Source: CALGYY01 sp963678485
Lineage (GTDB): Bacteria; Bacteroidota; Bacteroidia; Bacteroidales; CAIWKO01
Length of the DNA stretch: 64,000 nucleotides
Direction of reading: 5' to 3'
Assembly: GCA_963678485.1 (NCBI GenBank)
Contig: OY782882.1
Coordinates: forward strand, 868,001-932,000
The notes below the pieces were generated by a model. That model was not told the DNA's origin and did no database searches. It saw only the letters and a list, made by a program, of their open reading frames with translations. Positions 9,100-19,501 of the stretch are shown here, piece after piece. The translations under genes were made by a program, and so were the position numbers. Each line of letters starts with the position of its first letter. Position 1 is the first letter of the stretch.

Positions 9100-10341
9100 A
9101 TGGCATTTTTACTTATAGAAAACGTTAGGTTGTCGATCACATCGATCCGAAGCCATCTCCTCAGGACAATACTCACTATCATGATTATTGCCTTTGGTAT
9201 TATGGCGTTAGTTGGTATTCTTACGGCTATTGAAAGTATCAAAGGAAGCATCAGTGATAATTTTGCACGCATGGGTGCGAATACCTTCAGCATTAGAAAT
9301 CATGCAAACCGCATGCATGGCGGCGGTGGCGGCGAGCAGGAAATAAACTACCGAAATATCAGCTACCGCGAAGCGATGGATTTTAAAAATCGCTTTTCCT
9401 TTCCAGCAACAGTCTCGATATTTGCACGTGGAAGTCATACTGCTACGGTTAAATATGAGTCAGAAAAGAGCAATCCCAATATCGAAATTTCAGGAATTGA
9501 TGAGAATTATTTGACGACTGCTGGTTTTGATATCAATACCGGAAGAAACTTTAGCCTATCCGAAGTTCAGAATGGATCATATGCCACTATTGTTGGAAGC
9601 GAAATCGTAAAGATACTTTTTAAGAACGGGCAAGATCCAATCGATAAACTCATTTCCATTGGTCCAACAAAATTCAAAATTGTTGGCGTACTTGAAGAAA
9701 AAGGCAGCAGTATGGGATTTAGCGGTGATAATACCGTGCTTATTCCGCTTCAATGTCTGAGACAATTTATTTCAGGTTCAGATCTCTCCTACACCGTCAG
9801 CGTTATGGCTACACAAGCTCAAAATGTGGACGCCGCCATTAGCGAAGCCAAAGGACTGATGCGTTCAGTGAGAAAAGTTCCACTCAGTGAACCCGACAAT
9901 TTCGAGATTGAGAAAAGTGATAACATGGCTCAAATGTTAATGAGTAACATCTCTATAGTAACGATGGCCGCCACTATTATTGGACTGATTACCTTGTTGG
10001 GGGCTGCTATTGGTCTAATGAATATCATGTTGGTTTCTGTTACAGAGCGTACACGCGAAATCGGGATTCGAAAAGCGATAGGTGCGACCAGTAAAATGAT
10101 ACGCGACCAATTTTTAGTGGAAGCGATTGTTATTGGTCAGTTAGGAGGTTTGGTTGGTATTTTCCTTGGAATCCTTATCGGAAATGTGATGTCCTTTATT
10201 CTTGACACTGCATTTGTAGTCCCATGGTTATGGATATTTTCTGGTGTTTTGTTATGTCTGATTGTTGGCTTAATCTCCGGAATCTTCCCTGCTATGAAAG
10301 CGGCACGACTCGATCCCATTGAAGCCCTTCGATATGAGTAA
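9100..10341 (+). CDS. MacB/FtsX-type ABC transporter permease
   Basis: The 413-residue inner-membrane protein has the MacB layout. There is one N-terminal membrane helix (about 22-45), then a periplasmic domain (about 50-280, with a Gly-rich HGGGGGEQE segment). Three C-terminal helices form the FtsX domain (about 285-400), including the conserved TERTREIGIRKAIGA cytoplasmic loop and the terminal ARLDPIEALRYE motif. Such permeases couple a separate ATPase to mechanical work in the periplasm, such as efflux of peptides, lipoproteins or toxins. No ATPase gene is adjacent. It stops 11 bp before TamL, so the two are probably co-transcribed, which hints at a cell-envelope role. Confidence 0.9.
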   Translation: MAFLLIENVRLSITSIRSHLLRTILTIMIIAFGIMALVGILTAIESIKGSISDNFARMGANTFSIRNHANRMHGGGGGEQEINYRNISYREAMDFKNRFSFPATVSIFARGSHTATVKYESEKSNPNIEISGIDENYLTTAGFDINTGRNFSLSEVQNGSYATIVGSEIVKILFKNGQDPIDKLISIGPTKFKIVGVLEEKGSSMGFSGDNTVLIPLQCLRQFISGSDLSYTVSVMATQAQNVDAAISEAKGLMRSVRKVPLSEPDNFEIEKSDNMAQMLMSNISIVTMAATIIGLITLLGAAIGLMNIMLVSVTERTREIGIRKAIGATSKMIRDQFLVEAIVIGQLGGLVGIFLGILIGNVMSFILDTAFVVPWLWIFSGVLLCLIVGLISGIFPAMKAARLDPIEALRYE

Positions 10342-10352
10342 TAACCCATCTA

Positions 10353-12713
10353 TTGCGTGATTTGAAAAAACTACGACTACTTCCCGCAATTTTTCTTTTG
10401 ATTCTGCTTAGCATTGCTGCATGTAAGCCAACACGCCACATTCCCAGCGGACGATACTTGCTGGTAAAGAACAAAACACAAGTCACCCACAAGTATATTG
10501 AATCGGGAGATATCAGTAGTTTTATCAAACAAAAACCAAATCACAAGCAGTGGGGCACATATATCCGCGTCCGACTATATAAGCTTTTCAACAAAGGTAA
10601 AGACAACAAAAGCAAAGCATGGATCAGACGCACCTTCGGGGAAGAGCCAGTATATCTGGATTCTACACTGACGGATCAAAGTGTCAAGCAAATCCGTTTA
10701 TACCTCAACAGCAAAGGATATTTCCATTCGACAGTAAAACGGGACATCACATACAATCATAAAAAGAATATTGCAAGGGTTACCTATAATATTGATGAAG
10801 CGCCGGCCTATCATATCAGAAACATCACGTATAGTATTGGCGATGCAACCATGGATGCTTATGTTGCATCTGACCGTCCCAGAACCCTTATTAAATCAGG
10901 TGATCGTTATGATGCAGACAAACTATCACTTGAACGCGACCGTATTGCAGGTGATTTGAGCAATTATGGATATTACTATTTTTCGTCCGACTTTATCCGA
11001 TTCAATATTGACACGGCACTTAAGAGCCATCAACTAGATGTGAATATCGAAATCGTAGATCCTGTATTAAACGAACCCGGATCTTCGGATTCACTAGTAA
11101 CACTAGCTCACCGACGCTATTACGTAAACAATGTTTATGTACATACCGATTACGATGCCCGGACGTATGATACGCTTTCGCTTGATACCCTAAGAATGGA
11201 AATTCCCAATCGCAGAAAAGGCCGCCCAAACAAAGTGTATTATTTTATTTATCACGATAAGCTTACGATTAAACCCAAAACACTGACTCAACAAATATTT
11301 GTTGACAGCGGAGACTTTTACCGATATAAAGATCTCGATAAATCATATAAACAATTGCTCGACCTTAAAATATACAGGTATGCAAACATTATGATGGATG
11401 ACATTTCTGATTCATCGGGAAGAGCTTTGCTGAATGTGAATATGTTTTTATCAAAACTTCCATCTCAGGCTATCGCTCTTGAAACGCAAGTCACAAATAA
11501 AGGAGGTAATCTGGGCACCGCTTTGGGTGTGGTTTATGAAAACCGCAATCTATTTCATGGTGCAGAGATTATCAATTTCAAAGTCAACGGTGCCGTTGAA
11601 ATCGAAAAGCTGAATTTTAAGTCGAATAAAAACGATGGCACTACCATCAAGAAACTTCCTTTTTTCAATACCGTTGAAGCCGGAACAGAGCTTTCCCTTA
11701 AAATTCCAAAATTTCTGATGCCCATCAGACAGGAAAAGTTCTCAAAGAACTTCAGGCCAAAGACCAATATAGGCGTGGGTTTCAATTATCAGCAGCGACC
11801 TAATTATACCCGATACATCACTAAAGCAACCTTTGGTTATGAGTGGAAAGAATCGGCAGCCAAAACACACTTGCTTACATTATTGGAATTAAACTCTGTT
11901 AAGATTTATCCTGATTCGCTCTTCCAGGAGCTTATTAATAATTTACCCGACAAAATCACTCAAAACACCTATCGTGATCACATCATCACATCCATAAAAT
12001 ACAGCTACATATACAATACTCAAGCATATGGAAAGAATGAAGATTTCATGTATTTTAGGGGAAACATGGAGCTTGCCGGATTTTTGTTTTGGATTTATAA
12101 TTCAGTTCGAGGTAAGCACGGGTCTTACCTACTATTCGATGTCCCCTATTCCCAGTATGCCAGAATAGATCTTGATTACCGCTATTACAAATATTTTTCC
12201 GGGGAGACTTCGCTCGCAACGAGAGCGTATGTAGGTATTGGGGTACCTTTGACATCGAATACAGCATTGCCTTATGAAAAGTACTTTTATCTTGGTGGAT
12301 CAAACAGCATGCGGGGTTGGCGCATACGTGCCTTGGGACCTGGTTCGTATGATGAGCCAGACAGTCTGAACAACGACAACATTGGGGAAATTGGCCTTGA
12401 ACTCAATGCAGAATTGCGATTCCCTATGTATAAATATTTGAAAGGCGCGTTTTTTATTGATGCTGGAAACGTATGGCTTCGTAAGAAATACGATTTATAC
12501 CCTAATGGCGAATTTAAATTCAACCGATTCTACAGCGAGATTGCCATCGATGCGGGATTAGGTTTACGCATCGATTTCGGATATTTCCTGATACGTCTCG
12601 ATGGTGCGATTCCAATGAAGAACCCGCGGCTGCCACAGGGCGATCGCTGGGTGTTTCAAAACAATAACAAGCTGAAAATACTAGGTAATCTTGGGATTGG
12701 ATATCCCTTCTAA
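10353..12713 (+). CDS. tamL: TamL-type outer-membrane assembly lipoprotein (BamA/TamA superfamily)
   Basis: The 786-residue product has a lipoprotein signal (SIAAC, Cys about 24) and POTRA-like repeats (about 80-370, for example VKQIRLYLNSKGYFHSTV). A C-terminal Omp85 barrel carries the LGGSNSMRGWRIRALGPGS lid-lock motif (RGWR, usual form RGF/Y). It ends in GIGYPF with a terminal Phe. In Bacteroidota this lipidated TamA replacement works with TamB in envelope biogenesis. TamB is not next to it. Translation starts at TTG: either 10353 or, more natural for a signal peptide (MKKLRLLPAIF), TTG 10362. It follows the ABC permease by 11 bp. Confidence 0.85.
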   Translation: MRDLKKLRLLPAIFLLILLSIAACKPTRHIPSGRYLLVKNKTQVTHKYIESGDISSFIKQKPNHKQWGTYIRVRLYKLFNKGKDNKSKAWIRRTFGEEPVYLDSTLTDQSVKQIRLYLNSKGYFHSTVKRDITYNHKKNIARVTYNIDEAPAYHIRNITYSIGDATMDAYVASDRPRTLIKSGDRYDADKLSLERDRIAGDLSNYGYYYFSSDFIRFNIDTALKSHQLDVNIEIVDPVLNEPGSSDSLVTLAHRRYYVNNVYVHTDYDARTYDTLSLDTLRMEIPNRRKGRPNKVYYFIYHDKLTIKPKTLTQQIFVDSGDFYRYKDLDKSYKQLLDLKIYRYANIMMDDISDSSGRALLNVNMFLSKLPSQAIALETQVTNKGGNLGTALGVVYENRNLFHGAEIINFKVNGAVEIEKLNFKSNKNDGTTIKKLPFFNTVEAGTELSLKIPKFLMPIRQEKFSKNFRPKTNIGVGFNYQQRPNYTRYITKATFGYEWKESAAKTHLLTLLELNSVKIYPDSLFQELINNLPDKITQNTYRDHIITSIKYSYIYNTQAYGKNEDFMYFRGNMELAGFLFWIYNSVRGKHGSYLLFDVPYSQYARIDLDYRYYKYFSGETSLATRAYVGIGVPLTSNTALPYEKYFYLGGSNSMRGWRIRALGPGSYDEPDSLNNDNIGEIGLELNAELRFPMYKYLKGAFFIDAGNVWLRKKYDLYPNGEFKFNRFYSEIAIDAGLGLRIDFGYFLIRLDGAIPMKNPRLPQGDRWVFQNNNKLKILGNLGIGYPF

Positions 12714-12717
12714 TTCC

Positions 12718-14139
12718 ATGGAACGTCCCGAAACCTTTGCTGCTGCTATAGAATCTCAATTCCCTTATGTTCCCACTGAAGGTCAGGCTGAGTTAATACG
12801 CCGGATTTCCCGCTTTATCAGCGAAGAAGGTAACAACCAGCTCTTCGTATTAAAAGGCTATGCGGGTACAGGAAAGACCACAATAATCAGTGCTTTGGTC
12901 AAGATGCTGCCGACCTTCGGCATGGACAGTGTGTTACTGGCACCAACGGGTCGTGCTGCAAAAGTATTAGCCACCTATTCAGGAAAACAAGCGCATACGA
13001 TTCACCGAAAGATTTACTTTATGAATACGGGCTCCGATGGGCGTCTGCGATTCATTATGCAGAAGAATCTATACAGAAATGCCGTATTTATTGTTGATGA
13101 AGCATCCATGATCAACGACTCGTATGATCAGGAAATATTTGCCGGATCCAGACTCCTTGAAGATCTATTCACCTATGTTCGATCAGGTGTGCAATGCAAG
13201 ATTATCCTGATAGGTGATACAGCTCAATTACCGCCTGTTGGCTTGTCGGAAAGCCCTGCGCTCGACTGCGACTATTTGAAGGCCGCATTTAACCTTCAAA
13301 TTGATTCATTAGAGCTTACCGAAGTTGTGAGACAAGCAGAGAACTCAGGAATTCTATACAATGCCACTCGTATTCGAAATCAAATTCCTTCAGGAAAACC
13401 TAAGCTTCCCTTCTTTCAACTGAAGGATTATACAGATATTATCTCCATCCAAGGGCAAGATCTGGAAGATTATCTGCATACTGCCTATCATGAAGCGGGT
13501 CGTGAAGGCACACTTATCATTTGCAGAAGTAACAAACGCGCAAACATCTTCAATAATGAGATTCGCCGCCGTATCATGGGTTTCGACACGGAGATCAATG
13601 CAGGCGATCTTCTGATGTGCGTCAAGAATAATTATTTCTGGCTTGAAGAAAGTTCGCGTGCTGGTTTTCTTGCGAATGGAGATATGATGGAGATTCTACG
13701 TGTAAAAAAAACTCAGGAACTTTATGGTCACCGCTTCGCAGATGTGCAGGTTCGGCTGGTGGACGTACCGGAAGAGAAAGAGCTTGAAATAAAAATTATG
13801 CTCGACACACTCACCATCGATGGTCCATCGCTTTCACAAAAACAAAACAATGCATTTTTCGAAGAAGTAATGCTCGATTATATGGATCTTCCACAGAAAG
13901 CATTACGCCTAAAAAAAATCAGAGAGAATCCTTTCTATAATGCAGTGCAGGTTAAATTTGCGTATGCACTTACCTGCCACAAATCGCAAGGCGGACAATG
14001 GGAACATGTGTTTCTTGAGCAGGGTTATCTTACCGATGAGATGCTCAACAAAGAATTCATGCGGTGGCTATATACGGCAGTCACACGTGCTAGCCGTAAG
14101 CTGCATCTGGTAAATTTTGCAGATAAGTTTTTTGTTTAA
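12718..14139 (+). CDS. RecD-like ATP-dependent DNA helicase (AAA_30/UvrD-C type)
   Basis: From ATG 12718 the protein is 473 residues. It has Walker A GYAGTGKTT (about 47-55), a Walker B-like VFIVDEASM, ILIGDTAQLPPVG (motif III) and a C-terminal UvrD-like motif with CHKSQGGQWEHV and YTAVTRASRKL. These are superfamily 1B (RecD/Dda-like) helicase motifs, so 5'-to-3' DNA unwinding in repair or recombination is expected. An in-frame TTG at 12691 would overlap TamL, so I prefer 12718, five bp after the TamL stop. Its 3' end overlaps the convergent ispF by 4 bp. Confidence 0.88.
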   Translation: MERPETFAAAIESQFPYVPTEGQAELIRRISRFISEEGNNQLFVLKGYAGTGKTTIISALVKMLPTFGMDSVLLAPTGRAAKVLATYSGKQAHTIHRKIYFMNTGSDGRLRFIMQKNLYRNAVFIVDEASMINDSYDQEIFAGSRLLEDLFTYVRSGVQCKIILIGDTAQLPPVGLSESPALDCDYLKAAFNLQIDSLELTEVVRQAENSGILYNATRIRNQIPSGKPKLPFFQLKDYTDIISIQGQDLEDYLHTAYHEAGREGTLIICRSNKRANIFNNEIRRRIMGFDTEINAGDLLMCVKNNYFWLEESSRAGFLANGDMMEILRVKKTQELYGHRFADVQVRLVDVPEEKELEIKIMLDTLTIDGPSLSQKQNNAFFEEVMLDYMDLPQKALRLKKIRENPFYNAVQVKFAYALTCHKSQGGQWEHVFLEQGYLTDEMLNKEFMRWLYTAVTRASRKLHLVNFADKFFV

Positions 14140-14621
14140 ACGCGACGACGAATAGCGTCGATCAACACCACTGCGTAAGCACTTAAACCTTCACCTTCAC
14201 CAATAAAACCAAGCTTTTCGGAGGTTTTAGCTTTCACTGAAACTTGTGTTTCCTTAAGTTTCATAATTTCCGCCAATCGAATTTTCATTGCAGGAATATG
14301 AGGTGCCAGCTTGGGCTGTTCGATGCAAACGGTGCAATCGATATTGCTGATTTCGAAACCTGCATTGCGAACTAAATCACAACATCTGGTTAACAGAATA
14401 GCGCTGTCGATTCCTTTGAATTGTTCCTCTGTATCGGGAAAATGCTGACCAATATCACCTAAGGCTGCAGCACCCAATAAGGCATCACATATTGCATGAA
14501 TGAGAACATCGGCGTCGGAGTGACCTAGGGAACCCTTTTCAAAGGGAATCTTCACCCCACCAAGAATGAGAGTCAAGCCGCTTTTCAGGGCATGAGTGTC
14601 AAAACCAAATCCAATACGCAT
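14136..14621 (-). CDS. ispF: 2-C-methyl-D-erythritol 2,4-cyclodiphosphate synthase
   Basis: The 161-residue protein is the full family length. Metal ligands D8, H10 and H42 are visible in GFDTH and VLIHA, the substrate-binding GHSDAD is at 33-38, and the TSEKLGFIGEGEGLSAYA signature lies near the C-terminus. IspF forms MEcPP from CDP-ME-2P in the MEP isoprenoid pathway, so this organism uses MEP for isoprenoids. The gene is 5 bp after porV on the minus strand, so it is likely the last gene of the porU-porU-porV transcript. Confidence 0.95.
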   Translation of the reverse strand: MRIGFGFDTHALKSGLTLILGGVKIPFEKGSLGHSDADVLIHAICDALLGAAALGDIGQHFPDTEEQFKGIDSAILLTRCCDLVRNAGFEISNIDCTVCIEQPKLAPHIPAMKIRLAEIMKLKETQVSVKAKTSEKLGFIGEGEGLSAYAVVLIDAIRRRV

Positions 14622-14626
14622 AAATT

Positions 14627-15841
14627 TTATTGTTCGCCTGCAGCTTTTCCTTTGATTTTATCGAAGTCAAACAACAGTGTAAAACGTAAAGTATTTTCGA
14701 GTGGATTGCGTTGTTGAATCGGAATCAGATAGGCGAAATCGAGACCGAAAACGCTATAGCGTAGGCCAGCACCCAGAGTAACATATTTGCGGTTACCCTT
14801 GGTTGAGGCTTCATGGAAATATCCTGTGCGAACACTAAATTGCTTTGCATACCAGTATTCAAGTCCAATAGCAAGATTGATTTCTTTCATCTCTTCATTG
14901 AAACCGCCTGGAGAATCATAAAAGGACTGAAGCATTCCCTGAACAATACCAACATTGGGGTCACGACCTTTGATGATAATCTTGTTTCCCTGTGAATCCA
15001 AAGAATCTGAATATACTGGAGTAGTAGGAACGAGCAATTTATTAAAATCAATCATGATGGCCAACGAATTCGATTTGTCGAAATTATACATAAATGAAGG
15101 GCCCATTCTCAAATTGATAGGAATGAAATCACGATCAAGGTTCTCAGTATAGGAAATCTTTGCACCGATGTTGGAAATATTCAATCCAAACCCAACATTG
15201 GCTTTTTGTTTTCCGATTTCCAATGGCTTATTGTACATAATGGAAACGTCAGCAGCAGCGGTTTGTCCAGCTTTAGAAGCTGCACCACCAACGAAAATCC
15301 CACCGGTTAAATTAGAATAGATATAACGTAAAGCAATAGCTCCGCTGAAATTCTTGGTGAATTTATAGGCATAACAAGCATCTACTGCAAATTCATTGGG
15401 TTTATATGATCCAATGTCCTGACCTTGCTCATTTGTAAAATTAATATTACCAAGAGAGAAATAAAGCAACGAGGCAGCCACTACCTGACGCTCGTTGATA
15501 CGTTTATAAAGTCCGAGATATGCTAAATTGATATCGGTGACCAAACCACGCAACCAAGGGCTGTATGATACAGATGCACCAAAATCCTTTTCAATAAAAG
15601 CGTACTTTGCAGGGTTCCAGTGCATAGAACTGGCATCAGCAGAGGAAGATACCCCTGCATCACCCATTCCGCCACCACGTGCATCGGGAGCAATCATTAA
15701 AAAAGGAACCGCAGTGGTAATGGTATTAAGCTGTGCGGCATACTCAGAATTGCTCAGAATGTTGTTGGTATTGTTGTTTTGAGCAAGCGATAATAAGGGG
15801 AAAGCGAGGAAAGTGAATAAAATTAAAATGCTGTTTTTCAT
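14627..15841 (-). CDS. porV: T9SS outer-membrane protein PorV (LptO)
   Basis: The 404-residue product starts with a signal peptide (MKNSILILFTF...LSLAQ). It carries the PorV hallmark near the N-terminus, AVPFLMIAPDARGGGMGDAG, followed by SSMHWNPAKYAF, and ends in a FadL-like 14-strand barrel. PorV shuttles T9SS cargo from the SprA translocon to the PorU sortase at the cell surface. ATG 15856 is an alternative start; I chose 15841 because the signal peptide then begins with a normal MKN. Its position next to PorU and divergent from GldJ matches the gene order I recall for gliding Flavobacteriia. Confidence 0.92.
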   Translation of the reverse strand: MKNSILILFTFLAFPLLSLAQNNNTNNILSNSEYAAQLNTITTAVPFLMIAPDARGGGMGDAGVSSSADASSMHWNPAKYAFIEKDFGASVSYSPWLRGLVTDINLAYLGLYKRINERQVVAASLLYFSLGNINFTNEQGQDIGSYKPNEFAVDACYAYKFTKNFSGAIALRYIYSNLTGGIFVGGAASKAGQTAAADVSIMYNKPLEIGKQKANVGFGLNISNIGAKISYTENLDRDFIPINLRMGPSFMYNFDKSNSLAIMIDFNKLLVPTTPVYSDSLDSQGNKIIIKGRDPNVGIVQGMLQSFYDSPGGFNEEMKEINLAIGLEYWYAKQFSVRTGYFHEASTKGNRKYVTLGAGLRYSVFGLDFAYLIPIQQRNPLENTLRFTLLFDFDKIKGKAAGEQ

Positions 15842-15882
15842 CTGGATAGGTGTCAAATAATAATCTTTATAAAATGAAAGTG

Positions 15883-15890
15883 CAAAGATA
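15883..15890 (-). promoter_or_regulatory. -7 promoter box (TATCTTTG) of porV
   Basis: The minus strand reads TATCTTTG, 41 bp before the preferred porV start at 15841. PorV can therefore be transcribed separately from the two upstream PorU genes. Confidence 0.55.
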
Positions 15891-15958
15891 ACGAAAATGA
15901 TGTTCTATTATTGCCTGTTGATTGATTAAAGCGTGTCAGTTACGTATTTTATTGAAAA

Positions 15959-18900
15959 TTAATGCGATTCTGATTTGGAAATTTTTCCCGTGAATTGCTT
16001 GTACTCTCCATTGGTATCCATAATTTTCAGCACATAAATATACAATCCTGCGGGTAAAGCTTTACCATTGACATCATTCCCATCCCAAACGTTGCACAGA
16101 TGTATGGGCTCCTGTGCTAAAATTTTTCGCTCGGACGACCAAAGCACCTTCCCGTCAATGCTTTTTACCGAAATCTGCAACCACTGTTCTCCTTGCGTTT
16201 TATTACGATCGAAGCAAAAATTTATACTATTCGTCATGGGGTTTGGGTAAACCTCAACATGATTTAATGATAGGTCATTATTTTCTTTGACAATAAAACT
16301 AAGTTCCGATTCAGAAGAGAAATTGAGAACATCCCAGGCACGTAACCAAAGGGTGTGAGTTCCTTCAGCCAAATCTGTGATTTTGTATTCAGCTGTTCCC
16401 TTACGGCTGTTTCCTAAAGCAGGAGAATAATAATCATTAAGCACAACGGGATTATTAAAATCCTGATCCAACACCATGATGATGTCGTGCCCAATTCCGG
16501 CGCTGAAGAAATTGATTCCGTCAGGATCTTCCAAGTCGGCAATGAATTTTATATCTGCAGCGGTAATTCCATTATTCATAAAACCCCGATCGTTGATAAA
16601 TAGCTTTATTGCCGGACCAGAATTATCACCAATGCCACAATTTGAATTTGATTCAACCACTATATCCGTTTCGCAACCTGTTGCATCACTATTCAGGGAT
16701 TTCGCATAAAAGCTGATACGAGCATTACCCTCATTGAAGGTCACATCTTTAGGCAAGGTAAAGTCGAACGAAAATTTACCAGCATGCACTACGGCTCTGC
16801 CCTTAAATAATACTGATTGCTGCGCATAAAATTCTTCAGCTGCGCTGGACGCATCATTACCAAGGGTGCTAATCGACTGCTTTTTGTCGAACACTGTACA
16901 AATCACTTCCCCTTCAAAGCCTGCCATTAATTGCTCACTATAATCAGCAACATATCCCTGCAAACCGATGGATGTCCCTGCAACAATGGTATCGCCTGAT
17001 TGAAGCGTATCTCCATTGAGACCATTTGCCACAACATGATATTGTGGAATCACAAGCCTGACAGCAGGGTCGCCAAGTAGTGTAAAATTCTGCATATACA
17101 CTCCCGTACCACATCTAACCTTTGCTTTTCTTACGATATCACCAAGGCGTTGTCCTTCTTCCTCATCAAATGCCGCTTTCAGCAGGTTGGTGTTAATGAT
17201 CATATTGGTGTGCGCATAGGCTACGCGGGTAGTGGATAATAATGCGATTGCTCCACCCTGGGCAGACATGAGCATATGTTCGCCGGCTGACTTTTCAGCA
17301 GGATTGTCATATCGGCTGAATTCGCAGGTGGCGGTGATGAATACGGGGAGATTAAAATAATTGGTCCAACTATCAATGTCGCTAATCTCGAGAATGCGCT
17401 CATCAGCCAAACCTGTTTCACCGCCGTGACCGGTGTAATTAATAATCAGCGAACCACGTTTCACCTGATCATTCAGTGCCTGATGTGCACCGGGGTACCT
17501 TGGTCCAAGTGCAGTCTGATCTTGCTGAAAGGCGTCAAGATATATTTTATTTATATTAATATTATCAGTAAGACTATCAACAATCCCCGTAAGGATTTCT
17601 GCTTGCGAAAAATGCAGATTGCCATCTTCATCATCAGCGACGAAAGTGATAACATTTCTCCAATCAGCAAAATTTGAGATCTGGTCCGGTGAAGGCAAAG
17701 AAGATGCAGGTAAAAGATCAACAGGACTGTTATATCTGAGAATTTTATCAACCAGAACTTCAGCTTCAGCAATGGTTGATGCTGGCAGTCGACCAACGCC
17801 CAAATCAATCAAGCCTGTTGCATCCGGACCTTCGCCTGCATCCAATAAACCGAAAAAATCATCCGAAACATATGAAGAAGTTGGCAATACAGAATTCCAT
17901 GTCTGATAGGTTGGAATAAGGTTGGTATTTGCAGGCACTCTGTTTTTGGGATCATACGATCCATCACCAAACAGTAACAAATACTTTGGGTTTTTCAGGC
18001 TATCGCTTCCAGCGCGCTGATGCAGCATTCGCATAAAATCACGGATTGCAGCAGGATCTTGCATCCCCGAAGAAAACTCGTTGTATATCTGTTGAGGCAA
18101 ACATACAAGAACTTCCATGCTGTCGGTATTCCGATGAAAATCGGCGAGCCGCGATGCTTGTCCCAAAAAATCCGAATACGTCACAATAACCATGTCGGGG
18201 AATGCTGTCGCATGAAGATCTTGATTAACGACTGTTTCGATAAATGCAGGGCTAAAACAATCATCCTCCTCAAACAGCACGTATTCCTGCAAAGTATCGG
18301 TGGATTGTTTGAAATAGCCATCAGTTCCGCTCAGCACCACGGGCACTTGTTTCACATTACTGCCATCAGTTACATTCCAAAGGTTGAAAGAGGGTTCAAG
18401 TCCCGATAGATTGAATTGCGCAACTGAAGTTGTTATTGCATCAGCGTTGCGAAATAACAATTGTTCGCCATGATACACCATCTTGCGCCTGGCCACCAAT
18501 TCAATGTAGTTTAGCCATCCTGTTGAATTTTGATCAGGAGGAAGATAGGTCACCTCAAGCGCACAATTTTCTGATGATGGAAGAACCTCCATTTTAAATA
18601 TTGTCGACTTACAATAATCAGTATTCACATTAGGATTTACGATATCCATAAAACGTGTAAAGGACTGCCCCCATGCAGTGCATTGAAATCTGCTAGAATC
18701 AAATGCACGGGAAGAAACATACGTATTAATTAATACACTGTCGCTCAATTCAAGGTCAGGCAAATCGAAATTAAATGTATACGATAATTGATTATTGAAA
18801 ACCTCACCCAACCAGATTTTTCCGGAATGCAATAAATTTACAAGCTCCAATTCGTGCCATTGAAGATCTTGAAAATTATCTAGTTGTACTGCTGCAACAT

Positions 18901-19450
18901 CAGTAATTATTTGCTGTTCAGAAATACGTTTCCCTGTAGCATCTGAAATATTCACAAAATAACAGGAATAGTCGCTATACAAATTTATGCTATGCGAGTA
19001 GCTATGCATGCTGGTATCATACGACCATGTGACAGGACCTTCAGCAAAAAATAAAATGTAATCATTCGCTGAATTAAACAAGCCGTCACCATTATCTTCT
19101 ACCACACAAGCTACTTCTGAAAGATCATCCTGCCGTGCAAGACCGTTATCCTCAGGAAGCATTCTTCCTCCATTACCAAATACACGAATGTTCTGTGCAG
19201 CCACGGGCAAGGACATTCCAGCCGATTGTAGTTGTGTAAATGTAATTTTCTGAACTCCAGTTTTTGAAACAGCCCATCGCGTCCATTCTCCTTGTGAAAG
19301 CACCGAATGATCGCTGAACGCTTTCAACTGCAATGATTCAGATGCATTCTCCTTTTTGTAGGATAGTGGAGATTGCACTGTTTGAGCAGTAAGCTGCAAT
19401 ACAGTAGTAATGATAAATGCGAAAAATAAAATGAAACGCTTTTTAGGCAT
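15959..19450 (-). CDS. PorU-like C25 cysteine peptidase, second paralog
   Basis: The 1163-residue protein has a signal peptide (about 1-22, ending LTAQ), the PorU-like opening SVLSQGEWTRWAVSKTGVQ, and a gingipain-type (C25) peptidase domain. The catalytic dyad is intact, with His at about 675 in NYTGHGGETG and Cys at about 709 in TATCEFSRYD. An Ig-like part and a sorting-like C-terminus follow (VYPNPMTNSINF ... LPAGLYIYVLKI). PorU is the T9SS sortase that removes the sorting domain of cargo and attaches it to A-LPS. This copy is about 130 residues shorter than its neighbour. It lacks the leading ~100 residues, so it may be a specialised or secondary sortase. It is 51 bp downstream of the longer copy. 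Confidence 0.85.
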   Translation of the reverse strand: MPKKRFILFFAFIITTVLQLTAQTVQSPLSYKKENASESLQLKAFSDHSVLSQGEWTRWAVSKTGVQKITFTQLQSAGMSLPVAAQNIRVFGNGGRMLPEDNGLARQDDLSEVACVVEDNGDGLFNSANDYILFFAEGPVTWSYDTSMHSYSHSINLYSDYSCYFVNISDATGKRISEQQIITDVAAVQLDNFQDLQWHELELVNLLHSGKIWLGEVFNNQLSYTFNFDLPDLELSDSVLINTYVSSRAFDSSRFQCTAWGQSFTRFMDIVNPNVNTDYCKSTIFKMEVLPSSENCALEVTYLPPDQNSTGWLNYIELVARRKMVYHGEQLLFRNADAITTSVAQFNLSGLEPSFNLWNVTDGSNVKQVPVVLSGTDGYFKQSTDTLQEYVLFEEDDCFSPAFIETVVNQDLHATAFPDMVIVTYSDFLGQASRLADFHRNTDSMEVLVCLPQQIYNEFSSGMQDPAAIRDFMRMLHQRAGSDSLKNPKYLLLFGDGSYDPKNRVPANTNLIPTYQTWNSVLPTSSYVSDDFFGLLDAGEGPDATGLIDLGVGRLPASTIAEAEVLVDKILRYNSPVDLLPASSLPSPDQISNFADWRNVITFVADDEDGNLHFSQAEILTGIVDSLTDNININKIYLDAFQQDQTALGPRYPGAHQALNDQVKRGSLIINYTGHGGETGLADERILEISDIDSWTNYFNLPVFITATCEFSRYDNPAEKSAGEHMLMSAQGGAIALLSTTRVAYAHTNMIINTNLLKAAFDEEEGQRLGDIVRKAKVRCGTGVYMQNFTLLGDPAVRLVIPQYHVVANGLNGDTLQSGDTIVAGTSIGLQGYVADYSEQLMAGFEGEVICTVFDKKQSISTLGNDASSAAEEFYAQQSVLFKGRAVVHAGKFSFDFTLPKDVTFNEGNARISFYAKSLNSDATGCETDIVVESNSNCGIGDNSGPAIKLFINDRGFMNNGITAADIKFIADLEDPDGINFFSAGIGHDIIMVLDQDFNNPVVLNDYYSPALGNSRKGTAEYKITDLAEGTHTLWLRAWDVLNFSSESELSFIVKENNDLSLNHVEVYPNPMTNSINFCFDRNKTQGEQWLQISVKSIDGKVLWSSERKILAQEPIHLCNVWDGNDVNGKALPAGLYIYVLKIMDTNGEYKQFTGKISKSESH

Positions 19451-19501
19451 GTGCTCGGAATTCCCTACAAAAATAATAAAAAGAGATGAAAGAACCTCCT
19501 T